Shown: positions 25,253 through 33,794 of the stretch, piece by piece
How the letters are laid out: the number at the start of each line of letters is the position of its first letter
Position numbering within the stretch: the stretch's first letter is position 1
Source: an uncultured Fodinibius sp.
GTDB lineage: Bacteria > Bacteroidota > Rhodothermia > Balneolales > Balneolaceae
Direction: 5' to 3'
Assembly: GCA_913056455.1 (NCBI GenBank)
Contig: CAJXMJ010000002.1
Location: forward strand, 496,001 to 560,000
DNA: 64,000 bases
Notes under the pieces: model-generated
The model's input: only the letters and a program-made list of their open reading frames with translations
The model's database searches: none
What the model was told of the DNA's origin: nothing
Position numbers and translations under genes: made by a program

Positions 25253-25972
25253 CTATTGCAGGTAACGGCCACAGCCTCTGTAGGTTTCACCACCTACCGT
25301 TAGCGTTACTGTTTGCGGAAAATCGAAGCCGCTCATGCTGTCGGTGCAGGGAGTATCTGCAATTACCAATTCAAGGGATTGCTGCGCGCTTTTTGTACGA
25401 TAGACGGTTCGCTCTCCTTGAGGATCCATCTCGGGGGAAGGTACATCAACAATTAGGGTATCCCTGCCATAGTTTCCCACATATTTTAGCTGGCTTTCTT
25501 TTTGAATCTCTACAAACCACCCCGGTTCCTGCCCCAAAGCCCTAAAGTCAACACCCCTGAGTTTTGCTGCTGCCCATGAACGCTCCCGGGGCACAGACTG
25601 ACAGGTCATAAATGAGCCTTGTGGCTTTTGAAGGATGGCTTCGCTACCCTTGCTCCAGTACAAAAATGAATCGCCCTCATACCTAGCACCGGACCCAGCT
25701 TTTACCGGCAATACCTTCAGCGTAGTATCGGGCAAGAAAAGCCAAGTACTGTCTTTGGTAACATGAGCAGTAAAATGAAGAGTATCACCACAGTTGTATG
25801 TAAAAACCTGTTCTGTTTCAATGGATTCAAAACCGGGTAATCCAGCAAACTCCTTGGTGCTACTTTTTTCCTGCGTTTTTTGCTGTGTTCGCTGCTCACA
25901 ACCAACTACTGCGATACTTAAGCTTATAAGAACTACTAAATAGATATAGTTGCTTTTATAAAACGTCTTCAT
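25253..25972 (-). CDS. MliC plus COG3650-like two-domain lipoprotein
   Basis: I take the ATG giving MKTFYKSN as start: it opens a clean lipoprotein signal (IAVVGC). The longer ATG at 26008 lies inside the terminator of the upstream DoxX gene. Residues about 55-125 match the MliC lysozyme-inhibitor domain (FTYNCGDTLHFTA, GARYEGDSFLYWSKG.EAIL and a closing Cys). From about 130 a COG3650-type domain follows (GQEPGWFVEI, CTDSMSGFDFP and GCGRYLQ). The combination suggests protection of the cell wall against host or competitor lysozyme, which is inferred from the family. Confidence 0.8.
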   Translation of the reverse strand: MKTFYKSNYIYLVVLISLSIAVVGCEQRTQQKTQEKSSTKEFAGLPGFESIETEQVFTYNCGDTLHFTAHVTKDSTWLFLPDTTLKVLPVKAGSGARYEGDSFLYWSKGSEAILQKPQGSFMTCQSVPRERSWAAAKLRGVDFRALGQEPGWFVEIQKESQLKYVGNYGRDTLIVDVPSPEMDPQGERTVYRTKSAQQSLELVIADTPCTDSMSGFDFPQTVTLTVGGETYRGCGRYLQ

Positions 25973-25988
25973 CCTACAACAATTTATA

Positions 25989-26022
25989 ATAAAAAAGGAG
26001 GGCACCATACAATACCCTCCCT
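25989..26022 (-). terminator. Terminator of the second DoxX gene
   Basis: On the minus strand GGAGGG and CCCTCC form a stem around a 12-base loop and run into TTTTTT. It lies between the DoxX stop and the next lipoprotein start and overlaps that ORF's longest possible 5' end. Confidence 0.85.
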
Positions 26023-26048
26023 ATACAATGATATCGCTGATTTGATCC

Positions 26049-26462
26049 CTAACTCTTATCTACAGAGTATTTACCGGGACCAAGTAAGAAAATGACTATA
26101 AAAGCCACTAAATATAATACCGGTAGTTCCATATCGCCAAACCAGTCACCACCAGGAAGGTGTACCAAAAACACCGCCACTGCCATATTTATCGTTAATA
26201 TCAGTGAAGCAAGACGGGTCCAAAATCCTGCTATAATCAAGAGCGAGCAAATCCCCTCAGCAAAAGCAGCTAAAATCAATGATGCTGTTGGACCAATCCC
26301 TATAGGGTCCAAAAATTGAAATTCGCCTCCGAAAACGCTCATCAGCTTACCCCAGCCATGACCGTAGAGCATAAAGAAGGCTACAAAAATTCGAAAAATT
26401 GCTGCCGAAGTTCCGGCATCTACAAATTCACCTAACTTGGAAGAACGTAATCGATCTAACAT
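26049..26462 (-). CDS. DoxX-family membrane protein (second copy)
   Basis: 137 residues and four helices. FRIFVAFFMLYGHGWGKLM and LILAAFAEGICSLLIIAGFWTRLAS are the conserved first and second helices of DoxX proteins. It is diverged from the copy at 21184, so it is not a recent duplicate. It has its own terminator and is followed on the same strand by the MliC-type lipoprotein. Function within the family is not established; a redox or detoxification role is usually assumed. Confidence 0.87.
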   Translation of the reverse strand: MLDRLRSSKLGEFVDAGTSAAIFRIFVAFFMLYGHGWGKLMSVFGGEFQFLDPIGIGPTASLILAAFAEGICSLLIIAGFWTRLASLILTINMAVAVFLVHLPGGDWFGDMELPVLYLVAFIVIFLLGPGKYSVDKS

Positions 26463-26705
26463 GTTACCCCTATTTATTATTTAGTGTTTGTTTTCTTATG
26501 AATCAATTTAATGTTGAATTATACTAACAAATTAAATCCCTTTTGCATAATTAATTACTTGACTCTAAATAACATTCCCTCTGATATTCATTATGATGGA
26601 AAGAATATCCTGCGTTTTCTGATCACAGATTATATATCAGATAGCTATAGGAATAAATTCTAAGCATCCCGGCAATTTTAGTCGCTTTCTATTTGTTCAT
26701 ATCTA

Positions 26706-27926
26706 TCATATAGTATCCTCTTTAATGGTAAAACGAAAAGCAGCATAAGCCATTAAAGTAGCAATACCAATAGTAGCAATAGCTATTGACAGTATGGATT
26801 CCATAGCCATACCCATATCAATAGCCCAGCCCATTAGAAATGGGCAAAGCGCCGTACTCAATACCATCAGCGAAGAAAATACCGAACGTACAGTGCCAAT
26901 AATATCAGTGCCATATAGCTCGGCCCATAAAGCCGATTTTATATTGCTTCCCATCCCCATGGTAACACCAATAAACAACATGTAAGCGAAGGCAGACCAG
27001 CTGCCGGGATGATAATAGGCAAACACCAACCCGCCTCCAAAAGGCAGTACATAATAGGGGATAAGCGTTTTCGCACTAAAATAATCTATCAGCGGGCCTA
27101 TTGAAATGGAGCTTACCACTCTGCTGGCGGCAAAGGCTACAAAAGCTGAAGCAATTAATGTCGCCGACCACCCAAGCTGTTCAGCAATCGAGACCTGATA
27201 TAAAAATAACCCCGTTGCCCAAAAAGGTGGTAACAGCACCACGGGCGTTACCAACCATATACGGTAATCTTTTGCCAGCATTCGATATACCTCCCAGCTG
27301 CTGTCGGTCGTTTTGGGATCGTTTTCGGTATGTTCAACCTCTTTGTATTCGCTCTTGCTTAGGATATAACGAACAAGCGGAATAAAAAACAGGGCAATCA
27401 CTAATACGATAACGCCCCATGTTACGCGCCAACTAAAAATACCAAGTAGCCCCGCAATGGCTAATGGCAAAATTCCTTCCCCGATAGGATAACCGAGACT
27501 GGAAATACTGAGTGCCTTGCCCCGCTCATGCACAAAGTAACGTGCCATGGCAGTCTGTGCTGTATGACTGCTCAGTCCTTGTCCCGACAATCTGAGCAGT
27601 ACCAATCCCACAAATAATAGCGCTACATGCCACGACACCGCAACCGTTATACTTGCTACCAGCAATCCCGTAATCACCATCTGGCTATACCTCCGAAGAG
27701 GCAAGTCATCAATCCATTTTCCCAGATAGGGTAATAGTCCGGCACTAATAAGCGTAGCTACTGAATAAAGGCTACCGAAAGTTGCATTGGATAACGAAAA
27801 ATCCTTCAAAAAATAGGGAACAAACAGAGAAATCAGAAAGGTTTGTCCAAAGCTGGACATGAAAGTGAATGACAGGCCAAATGATAGGATTCGTTTTTCT
27901 CGGAGGGCAAAACTCAGATAGTTCAC
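26706..27926 (-). CDS. Major facilitator superfamily transporter
   Basis: 406 residues with twelve hydrophobic segments in two halves. A cytosolic loop with charged residues separates helices 6 and 7 (SKSEYKEVEHTENDPKTTDSS). The segment PYLGKWIDDLPLRRYSQ after helix 2 is a variant of the MFS motif A. The substrate cannot be inferred. It is a single gene with about 240 bases of empty sequence downstream. Confidence 0.88.
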   Translation of the reverse strand: MNYLSFALREKRILSFGLSFTFMSSFGQTFLISLFVPYFLKDFSLSNATFGSLYSVATLISAGLLPYLGKWIDDLPLRRYSQMVITGLLVASITVAVSWHVALLFVGLVLLRLSGQGLSSHTAQTAMARYFVHERGKALSISSLGYPIGEGILPLAIAGLLGIFSWRVTWGVIVLVIALFFIPLVRYILSKSEYKEVEHTENDPKTTDSSWEVYRMLAKDYRIWLVTPVVLLPPFWATGLFLYQVSIAEQLGWSATLIASAFVAFAASRVVSSISIGPLIDYFSAKTLIPYYVLPFGGGLVFAYYHPGSWSAFAYMLFIGVTMGMGSNIKSALWAELYGTDIIGTVRSVFSSLMVLSTALCPFLMGWAIDMGMAMESILSIAIATIGIATLMAYAAFRFTIKEDTI

Positions 27927-28101
27927 TAAGGTGATACCATTTTATTGTTGTGTGAAATGAAGCCCCAAAAATACAGCTATTTATGGGCAACCGAAACCTC
28001 TCACCCTCTCATAATTCCTGTTTCTATAATCATAAATCAGACTGCCACGGATACAATAAATCAGGGCCTGAACACACATTTATCCCGACATTGTACTCTT
28101 A

Positions 28102-29472
28102 TTAATTGCCTTTGCGCGTAAAGGGATAGGATCCTCCGGCTTGATTCAAGGTAAAGTGCTGATACTTTCCGTTTTCCAGCGAATCAAACTCCATAACTAA
28201 ACCGGCCGGATCAAACCGAAACTTGGTTTTACTATTCGCTGTTAATGGAAAAGACTGTTGTCCCGTCGCCTGAGCCTTCAACGTTTTACCATCAATAAAA
28301 ACTTCGATCTCCATCGGTAGCTGATCAGTAGTATAAACCCCGACATATTTTTTCATCTGATCAGCAGTGAGCGAAATAGTCTTTTGATCAAAACTGGGTA
28401 TTTCAAAATCACGGCCATAATAAATGCTCAAGGCTCCAATTAAGATATCGTTCAAGCTATATTGCAAACCATTGGTCGTAAGAGCAATCGCAACATCCTG
28501 CTTTGGGAAATAGGAGAGATGTGATTGAAATCCATCGATACCTCCATTATGACCAAAAGCATACTTGTCGTGAAAAGGCACTTTTATGAGGCCTATCCCA
28601 AATCTTTGTTCAGTTGAGGTCATTTTGTCCAGCGAATGCTGAGAGACAAGCTCTCCTTTAAAAAGCGCCCGGATAAAGGTAATCATTTCTTCGTTGGTTG
28701 AAACAATGGCACCGGCTCCGCCCGGTATGCTGAGATCTGTTTCGGGAGCGGGATTCCATTGTTCACCTGAAAATCGATACGAAAGCGCTTCGTTGCTGGA
28801 CGGATCGATATCGCCCCCATAATAGGTACGCCGTAGATTCAACGGCTCAATAATCCGTTTCTGAAGCTGATCGGAATAGCTTTCACCGGTAATGTCCTCC
28901 AAAACAAATTGCAGCAATACGTAGTTGGTATTACTATAGCTGGTTTGAGCACCCGGCTCAAATTGTGGGTCATCCTCATAAAATATCTGGAGCAGCTCCG
29001 CTTTTGATCGGGACTCGGTCATCCAGTTAGGATAATCAGAAGCATTGGTGAAGTTATACAACCCCGACTGGTGACGAAGCAAATGTTCTATTGTTATACT
29101 CTCTGATTGCGGAACTTGGGGATAAAAATCTGCCAGTGAGGTCGATAGCGAAAGCTTATCTTCTTCTACCAGCTGCATAATCATCGTTGCCGTATAGGTT
29201 TTAGTAATCGATCCAATGCGATATTTGGTATCAGCATTGGCCGGTGTGCTGCTTTCGATATCCCTAAAACCCACCGACTTTTGGTACGCCGCACTCCCGG
29301 CCGAATCAATGGTCAGCGATCCCATCATCTTATTTTCTTCAGCCAGTTTCTCCAGGTAGGTATCCAGCTTTTTCTTATCAAATGTTGCTGACGTTTGACC
29401 CAACGCCAACGATTGCATCAAAGCAATAATCAGCAATAACAAAAACACGGTTTTAAATCGCAGCACTCTCAT
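28102..29472 (-). CDS. Secreted serine hydrolase of the class C beta-lactamase fold
   Basis: Beta-lactamase-related (family S12-like) serine hydrolase, with a signal peptide cut after ALG/Q. Catalytic motifs are S88ITK91, Y179SN181 and HNGG near residue 322, in place of KTG. The N-terminal domain ends around 345. The last 100 residues (MKKYVGVYTTD, FDSLENGKYQHF) form a lipocalin-like C-terminal domain common in these enzymes. It is more likely a peptidase or esterase than an antibiotic-resistance enzyme. Confidence 0.9.
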   Translation of the reverse strand: MRVLRFKTVFLLLLIIALMQSLALGQTSATFDKKKLDTYLEKLAEENKMMGSLTIDSAGSAAYQKSVGFRDIESSTPANADTKYRIGSITKTYTATMIMQLVEEDKLSLSTSLADFYPQVPQSESITIEHLLRHQSGLYNFTNASDYPNWMTESRSKAELLQIFYEDDPQFEPGAQTSYSNTNYVLLQFVLEDITGESYSDQLQKRIIEPLNLRRTYYGGDIDPSSNEALSYRFSGEQWNPAPETDLSIPGGAGAIVSTNEEMITFIRALFKGELVSQHSLDKMTSTEQRFGIGLIKVPFHDKYAFGHNGGIDGFQSHLSYFPKQDVAIALTTNGLQYSLNDILIGALSIYYGRDFEIPSFDQKTISLTADQMKKYVGVYTTDQLPMEIEVFIDGKTLKAQATGQQSFPLTANSKTKFRFDPAGLVMEFDSLENGKYQHFTLNQAGGSYPFTRKGN

Positions 29473-29626
29473 AATAGCCCCTTTTTAAATTTGTATAACC
29501 TCTTAACAATTGATTTAAAGTATAATATTTCGCCCGCAATTATCAATAGCAAATAACTTGAAGTTAATATGAAGTCTGCTAATTTAAGGGGTCATATTCT
29601 TCCCAATAGCTGACTAATGGAATATC

Positions 29627-30397
29627 ATGTTCGAAAATATTGAACCCCACAGTTGCAATCCGCCCGGCACTCATTTGGAAGAGGTTTCACATGCCGGTAA
29701 TACAGTGCGATCCATCGAAAAAGCCATTATCATGGAGCATCGCTTTGCATTCTTTTTTTGGATGAAATGGCGTAACCTCCTTAGCGATGAGGGTACCCTG
29801 CATCAGCCCGCACCCACACTGGTAACTATTGATTGGCACCGCGACCTGGCTCCGGTCCCTGACGAACAGAAATCTGCGTTAGAACAATTAGACCAAAATA
29901 ACTTCTCAGACATAACCAACTTTGTTTGGGCACAGTTCGATCAAACCAATGACAGTCACATCTTATGTGCCACTTGGCTCAATTTGATTGGCGATATTAT
30001 TCTGCTTCAAAATACGACTGACTACCAGCAAAGCACTGTTAAGGATATGAATGGAAATAGTCACGACATTTATGAGTTTCGGGACTTAGACCAATTCCAA
30101 CAATTTATGCTCGACCGAAATGACCAAAATATTTTCTTCGATATTGATCTCGACTACTTTGTGCACGGCAAGGGCAAACAACATTACTCTGAAAATTTCC
30201 ATCGCTATTCCAACGATGAAATCAAGCAAGTTATTGACATTTCTAAGCCGGTATTTCAACATATCATCCCGAATATCGACGGTGTTACAATTGCACTTGA
30301 ACCGGGCTACTGTGGTGGCATTGTAAATTCTTGCCAGATTATGGATCAGTTTCACTCCCAGCTTTTTACCGAGACTAATAAGTGGAGAACTCTTTAA
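29627..30397 (+). CDS. UPF0489-family arginase-like protein
   Basis: The metal-binding signature of the arginase superfamily is visible: D69WHRD73 and D172IDLD176, plus an EPGYCGG loop at 225-231. To my knowledge characterised UPF0489 members are peptide arginases that turn arginine into ornithine in ribosomal peptides. No RiPP precursor, radical-SAM enzyme or peptide exporter is nearby, so I do not extend that role to this protein. It is cytosolic, with no signal peptide. It is on the same strand as the DUF3095 gene but 190 bases apart, so linkage is uncertain. Confidence 0.78.
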   Translation: MFENIEPHSCNPPGTHLEEVSHAGNTVRSIEKAIIMEHRFAFFFWMKWRNLLSDEGTLHQPAPTLVTIDWHRDLAPVPDEQKSALEQLDQNNFSDITNFVWAQFDQTNDSHILCATWLNLIGDIILLQNTTDYQQSTVKDMNGNSHDIYEFRDLDQFQQFMLDRNDQNIFFDIDLDYFVHGKGKQHYSENFHRYSNDEIKQVIDISKPVFQHIIPNIDGVTIALEPGYCGGIVNSCQIMDQFHSQLFTETNKWRTL

Positions 30398-30588
30398 ATG
30401 GCTTGTCTATCGACGCCACTATTTGCAATTCCAGAGACAATGCGGATCCAGCCATAGTTTTTAGTGTATATTATCATGAATCAACGGACCGTCAAATATA
30501 TCAAACAAATTTATCTAAGCACTATCCCTAACCAAACACTTTTGTATGTTTAAGGTGTATACCAAAAAAGGAGACCAATATAATTTCC

Positions 30589-31764
30589 GTGGCTGACAGT
30601 ACTGATTTTTACGCAAATCTTCCTGTTGTAGAGGATTTTTTTGACGCCTCAAATCAAAAAAACTTCCATACCCTTCCCCATGATTGGTATGTAGCCGTTA
30701 CTGACATTGTGAACTCTACCGATGCCATTAGCAATGATCGTTATCGGGCCGTAAACATCCTGGGAGCATCACCTATTGTAGGTATCTTCAATGTAGCCGA
30801 TCGTGATACAATCCCATTTACCTTTGGTGGGGATGGCGCTTCGTTTTGCTTTCCACCCAACCTGCTTGACGATGCCAAGCGAATATTAGGAGGGTGTAAA
30901 ACCATTGGCAAAACGGAATATGATCTTGACCTGCGTGCTGCTGCAATTCCCATTTCGTATATCCATGAACAGGGACACGAGATTCAGGTTGCCAGATACC
31001 GAGCATCAGAGTTCTATATTCAATCCATCTTCTCGGGCGGTGGTTTGAGTTTTGCTGAACAGGTATTAAAGAAGTCAGACGGTAAAAAATACCAAGTCTC
31101 CGCACTAACAAATGCAGAATCAATTGACTTTAGCGGACTTGAATGCCGCTGGCAGAAAGTAGAGCAGCCACAAAATGAAGTCATCACCATGATGATTAAA
31201 AGCAACCCGGCTATCGATCCTTCCCAACAGATCTATGAACAAGTTTTACGAAAAATGCGGGACACCTTTGGCTTTGATGACAAAACTAATCCTATTAATG
31301 TACCAGGACTTTCTATGACATTATCCTTCTCTCAACTAATGGGAGAAGCACGAATACGAACGCACGGAGAAAGCTGGATTAAACGTATCAGCTACATTCT
31401 GAAAGTGCAGCTGCAAACCATCATCGGTAAGATCATGATGGCTATTGATTACGAAACATCGGCGACTCACTGGGGACTCTATAAGTCGGATCTGGCCATG
31501 AACTCTGACCACCGCAAGTTCGATGATATGCTGCGCGTAGTAATCAGTGGTAGCACATCCCAACGCAAAGAGTTTGAAAAATTCTTGAATGAACAGTTTA
31601 AAGAGGGGAGGCTGGCTTACGGTATGCATCTTACGGATGCTGCTGTAATCACCTGCATGGTATTCCAATATCAGCACGACCATATTCACTTTGTTGATGG
31701 CAGTGGCGGAGGATATGTTTCGGCGGCTGAAGCACTAAAAAAACGTCTTCAAAGTCTTAAATGA
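30589..31764 (+). CDS. DUF3095 protein (nucleotidyl-cyclase-like)
   Basis: Starts at GTG behind a strong Shine-Dalgarno (AAAAAAGGAGA). Typical DUF3095 segments are NLPVVEDFFDASN, WYVAVTDIVNSTDAI, FTFGGDGASFCFP and TDAAVITCMVF near the end. The TDIVNSTDAI and FGGDGA motifs resemble the metal-binding Asp pair of class III cyclases, and the family is thought to be related to them, but activity is unproven. At 391 residues it is full length. It lies just upstream of hsp20, separated by 180 bases that contain a possible sigma-54 promoter. Confidence 0.85.
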   Translation: MADSTDFYANLPVVEDFFDASNQKNFHTLPHDWYVAVTDIVNSTDAISNDRYRAVNILGASPIVGIFNVADRDTIPFTFGGDGASFCFPPNLLDDAKRILGGCKTIGKTEYDLDLRAAAIPISYIHEQGHEIQVARYRASEFYIQSIFSGGGLSFAEQVLKKSDGKKYQVSALTNAESIDFSGLECRWQKVEQPQNEVITMMIKSNPAIDPSQQIYEQVLRKMRDTFGFDDKTNPINVPGLSMTLSFSQLMGEARIRTHGESWIKRISYILKVQLQTIIGKIMMAIDYETSATHWGLYKSDLAMNSDHRKFDDMLRVVISGSTSQRKEFEKFLNEQFKEGRLAYGMHLTDAAVITCMVFQYQHDHIHFVDGSGGGYVSAAEALKKRLQSLK

Positions 31765-31840
31765 CGTTTTTGCAGTCTCAGCTTGTCAAAAATTACTTTT
31801 TATAATCTGCTCGTTTGTCAAAATTTCAATCCCCTTTGCA

Positions 31841-31857
31841 TTGGCACAGCATTTGTA
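31841..31857 (+). promoter_or_regulatory. Candidate sigma-54 promoter of hsp20
   Basis: TTGGCAC is followed five bases later by TTGT, close to the TGGCAC-N5-TTGCA pattern read by RpoN. The GG (-24) is intact and the -12 element has T for C. Transcription would begin near 31868, about 75 bases before the ATG. Confidence 0.4.
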
Positions 31858-31873
31858 CCATTAAGAATGCAAA

Positions 31874-31893
31874 TGTGATAGACGTCCATCACA
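31874..31893. repeat. 20-bp near-perfect palindrome in the hsp20 leader
   Basis: TGTGAT and ATCACA flank a GACGTC core; only one base pair (A80/C87) breaks the symmetry. If the sigma-54 site is used, it lies in the 5' leader and could form an RNA hairpin. Otherwise it is a plausible operator. It is not a CIRCE element and not spaced like a CRP site. Confidence 0.4.
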
Positions 31894-31943
31894 CTCATGA
31901 GTAATTAGAACTGCTAAATGAAAAACGTTAGGAGGTATTTGCT

Positions 31944-32393
31944 ATGCTGATGAGAACAAACAAGTTTCCAACATTGTTCAACGATCGAGGACGAAATCGA
32001 AACACGAATACTCTTCGATTCTCTGATATGCTTGACGAAATGATGGAAGATGCATTCTCGCGGAGCAAAGGGACATTCATACCCGAACTCAACGTCTATG
32101 AAACAGATAAAGAGTTCGAAATAACTGTTGCTCTACCGGGAATGAGCAAAGATGATATCAACATCGGATTTGAAAATAACACCATTACAATAAGTGGTGA
32201 GCGTACGCTGGCAGAAGAAGACGGCACCAAATATCATCGCATTGAAAGCCGTTTTGGTAAATTTGAACGCTCACTACCACTGCCTAATATCATTGATGAA
32301 GAAAACATTAGTGCCACATATGACAATGGGGTATTGACAATTACGGTACCCAAATTAAAAGAGAAAGCCGGTAAAAAGATTGAAGTAAATTAA
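31944..32393 (+). CDS. Hsp20/alpha-crystallin small heat-shock protein
   Basis: 149-residue ATP-independent chaperone of the cytoplasm. The alpha-crystallin domain spans about 45-140, opening at PELNVYETDKEFEITVALPG and closing with GVLTITVPK. The N-terminal arm is short and Arg-rich, and a final KIEVN replaces the usual IxI tail. A strong Shine-Dalgarno (TAGGAGGT, 8 bases before the ATG) predicts high expression. It has its own leader with a possible sigma-54 promoter and ends at a strong terminator. Confidence 0.95.
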   Translation: MLMRTNKFPTLFNDRGRNRNTNTLRFSDMLDEMMEDAFSRSKGTFIPELNVYETDKEFEITVALPGMSKDDINIGFENNTITISGERTLAEEDGTKYHRIESRFGKFERSLPLPNIIDEENISATYDNGVLTITVPKLKEKAGKKIEVN

Positions 32394-32420
32394 CAGCAAC
32401 CGGCAGGACCTATTAAATAA

Positions 32421-32450
32421 AAAAGCCGCGGATTCCCGCGGCTTTTTATT
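32421..32450 (+). terminator. Terminator of hsp20
   Basis: AAAAGCCGCGG and CCGCGGCTTTT form a GC-rich stem with a short loop, followed by TTTTTATT. Confidence 0.9.
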
Positions 32451-32466
32451 ATTGATTTTATTTTTG

Positions 32467-32589
32467 TCAGGAGGCTTCCTCTTTGGATTCGCCCTCCCTT
32501 CTCTTCTTCAATTGATCCATAACGATTGGAATTATAAAGAACAGTGATGCTATAGCACTGATAATAACTGTCGTTAAATCTATATTCAT
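32467..32589 (-). CDS. Small single-helix membrane protein (40 residues)
   Basis: A short frame on the minus strand encodes MNIDLTTVIISAIASLF, continuing FIIPIVMDQLKKRRE and ending GESKEEAS. It has one clear membrane helix (about 6-24) with a positive cytosolic flank and a charged tail. Convergence on the hsp20 terminator, the textbook positive-inside layout and the ATG start argue for a real small protein. No RBS is visible. The role is unknown. Confidence 0.6.
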   Translation of the reverse strand: MNIDLTTVIISAIASLFFIIPIVMDQLKKRREGESKEEAS

Positions 32590-32672
32590 TTTTAAAACTG
32601 TTTTAATGCATTTTCAGATATACCGATTCCAAATCTTCAATGAATTTCGGCTATATCAATGTATAATTGGCA

Positions 32673-32698
32673 AAGCTATCAACTCACCTTGATAGCTT
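32673..32698 (-). terminator. Possible terminator hairpin downstream of the 124-residue secreted protein
   Basis: AAGCTATCAA and TTGATAGCTT form a perfect 10-bp stem with a 6-base loop, 18 bases after the stop codon on the minus strand. The T tract is short, so function is uncertain. Confidence 0.45.
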
Positions 32699-32716
32699 AT
32701 AAGACATATAAACAGC

Positions 32717-33091
32717 TTATAGAAATACGTGAAAGGGGAAAATATATTTTAAAGAGATTGGAGCTCTATCTATGGAATCATAAATCTTGAGGCAAACGGC
32801 TGTCCGGTTTTCTGAAGCTGATACAATAAACTTATGTACTGCTGACTGCTCTCGCTCTTCTACCGACAGCCATGGTGCAGGAATATTATTAGTATTAATT
32901 ACACTTTCTGCCTGATGGAATGCATTTAAAAGATTCGGCTGTGCTAAGGGATGTGTAGATTCTGCACTTCTTTCCCCTGCCGGTGAAACCACAGCACTCC
33001 TTTTCTCCACCATAGGGTCCCCTTGAACCAATGAATGTCCAAAGAGCAATACCGAAAACAGGGCTAACAATATGTTATGTATTCTTCGCAT
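32717..33091 (-). CDS. Small secreted protein of unknown function
   Basis: The 124-residue product starts with a signal peptide (HNILLALFSVLLFGHSLVQG). The mature part has HPLAQPNLLNAFHQAE, then PAPWLSVEEREQSAVHKF and one Cys near residue 100. I recognise no family. It follows the kptA-like gene on the same strand, about 70 bases downstream, and may be read through from it. The C-terminal 15 residues (SLKYIFPFHVFL) are unusually hydrophobic. Confidence 0.6.
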   Translation of the reverse strand: MRRIHNILLALFSVLLFGHSLVQGDPMVEKRSAVVSPAGERSAESTHPLAQPNLLNAFHQAESVINTNNIPAPWLSVEEREQSAVHKFIVSASENRTAVCLKIYDSIDRAPISLKYIFPFHVFL

Positions 33092-33162
33092 CAGCAGTAA
33101 TATATAAAAGACAGCATCCGGTTGCAGCCATTATAGATCGTAATAAAGTTAGTACATTGATC

Positions 33163-33711
33163 TCACTTCTTTAGTTGATCGATATATGGATTCGGTACAT
33201 AACTCGTCAGCCAAATACTTTTCTCACTTTCAGATTGGAAAAAGTCATACCCCTCACAGCTCATTCGCCTTGAAAATATTAAAAGAATCACCGGCTCCCC
33301 ATGCCGTCCTCCTACGTTGCGCGCTTCATCCACCGTGGTAGATAAATGCACAAAGTTTCGACTTTGGGCCTGAAGACCATTTTCCAAAATAGAAGCCACA
33401 TTATTCCGGGCCGTCCCGTGATAAAGTTTCTCGGGCGGAGTTTTCGGTTTAAGCTGTAAGTCTACATCAATAGAATGACCATAACCCGCCCGGATATATT
33501 TACCGTCACTGCTCAAAATAAACCGCTGCTTCGAACTGTTTTGCATGATATCTCGAATAGCATTCCGATCTATATATCGCCCATCTTCTTTTGCCTTCTT
33601 AATCAACTCGGATACCTTAGCCCACCCGTTCTCATCCAGCTCAAGGCCGATAGCCTCGGGATGATGACGCAATACGTAACTCAAAAACTTACTGAGTGCA
33701 GTTGAATCCAT
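33163..33711 (-). CDS. kptA: RNA 2'-phosphotransferase (Tpt1/KptA family)
   Basis: Removes an internal RNA 2'-phosphate using NAD+, giving ADP-ribose 1'',2''-cyclic phosphate. The family blocks are all present: LSKFLSYVLRHHPEAIGL at the start, DENGWAKV, the RAGYGHS motif near residue 75, LYHGTARNN near 95 and the RNFVHLSTT/GGRHGEPVIL region. At 182 residues it is normal length. Bacteria lack the tRNA-splicing pathway that supplies this substrate in fungi, so its target is unknown. No RNA ligase or toxin sits beside it. Confidence 0.94.
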   Translation of the reverse strand: MDSTALSKFLSYVLRHHPEAIGLELDENGWAKVSELIKKAKEDGRYIDRNAIRDIMQNSSKQRFILSSDGKYIRAGYGHSIDVDLQLKPKTPPEKLYHGTARNNVASILENGLQAQSRNFVHLSTTVDEARNVGGRHGEPVILLIFSRRMSCEGYDFFQSESEKSIWLTSYVPNPYIDQLKK

Positions 33712-33794
33712 CTGCTAATCTCTAATTATCTTTTCGGCAACCACCATAGCCCTTTCATTTTAAATGATTAATAGATATATAACATTTCCCTTTG

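Noticed and set aside
30398-30457. 19-codon ORF right after the UPF0489 gene, considered as a RiPP precursor
   Set aside because: Too short, no leader/core pattern, no second Arg-rich core and no maturase genes nearby.
31765-31943. CIRCE or CRP-type operator upstream of hsp20
   Set aside because: Arms are TGTGAT/ATCACA separated by 8 bases, not the N9 CIRCE or the N6 CRP spacing.
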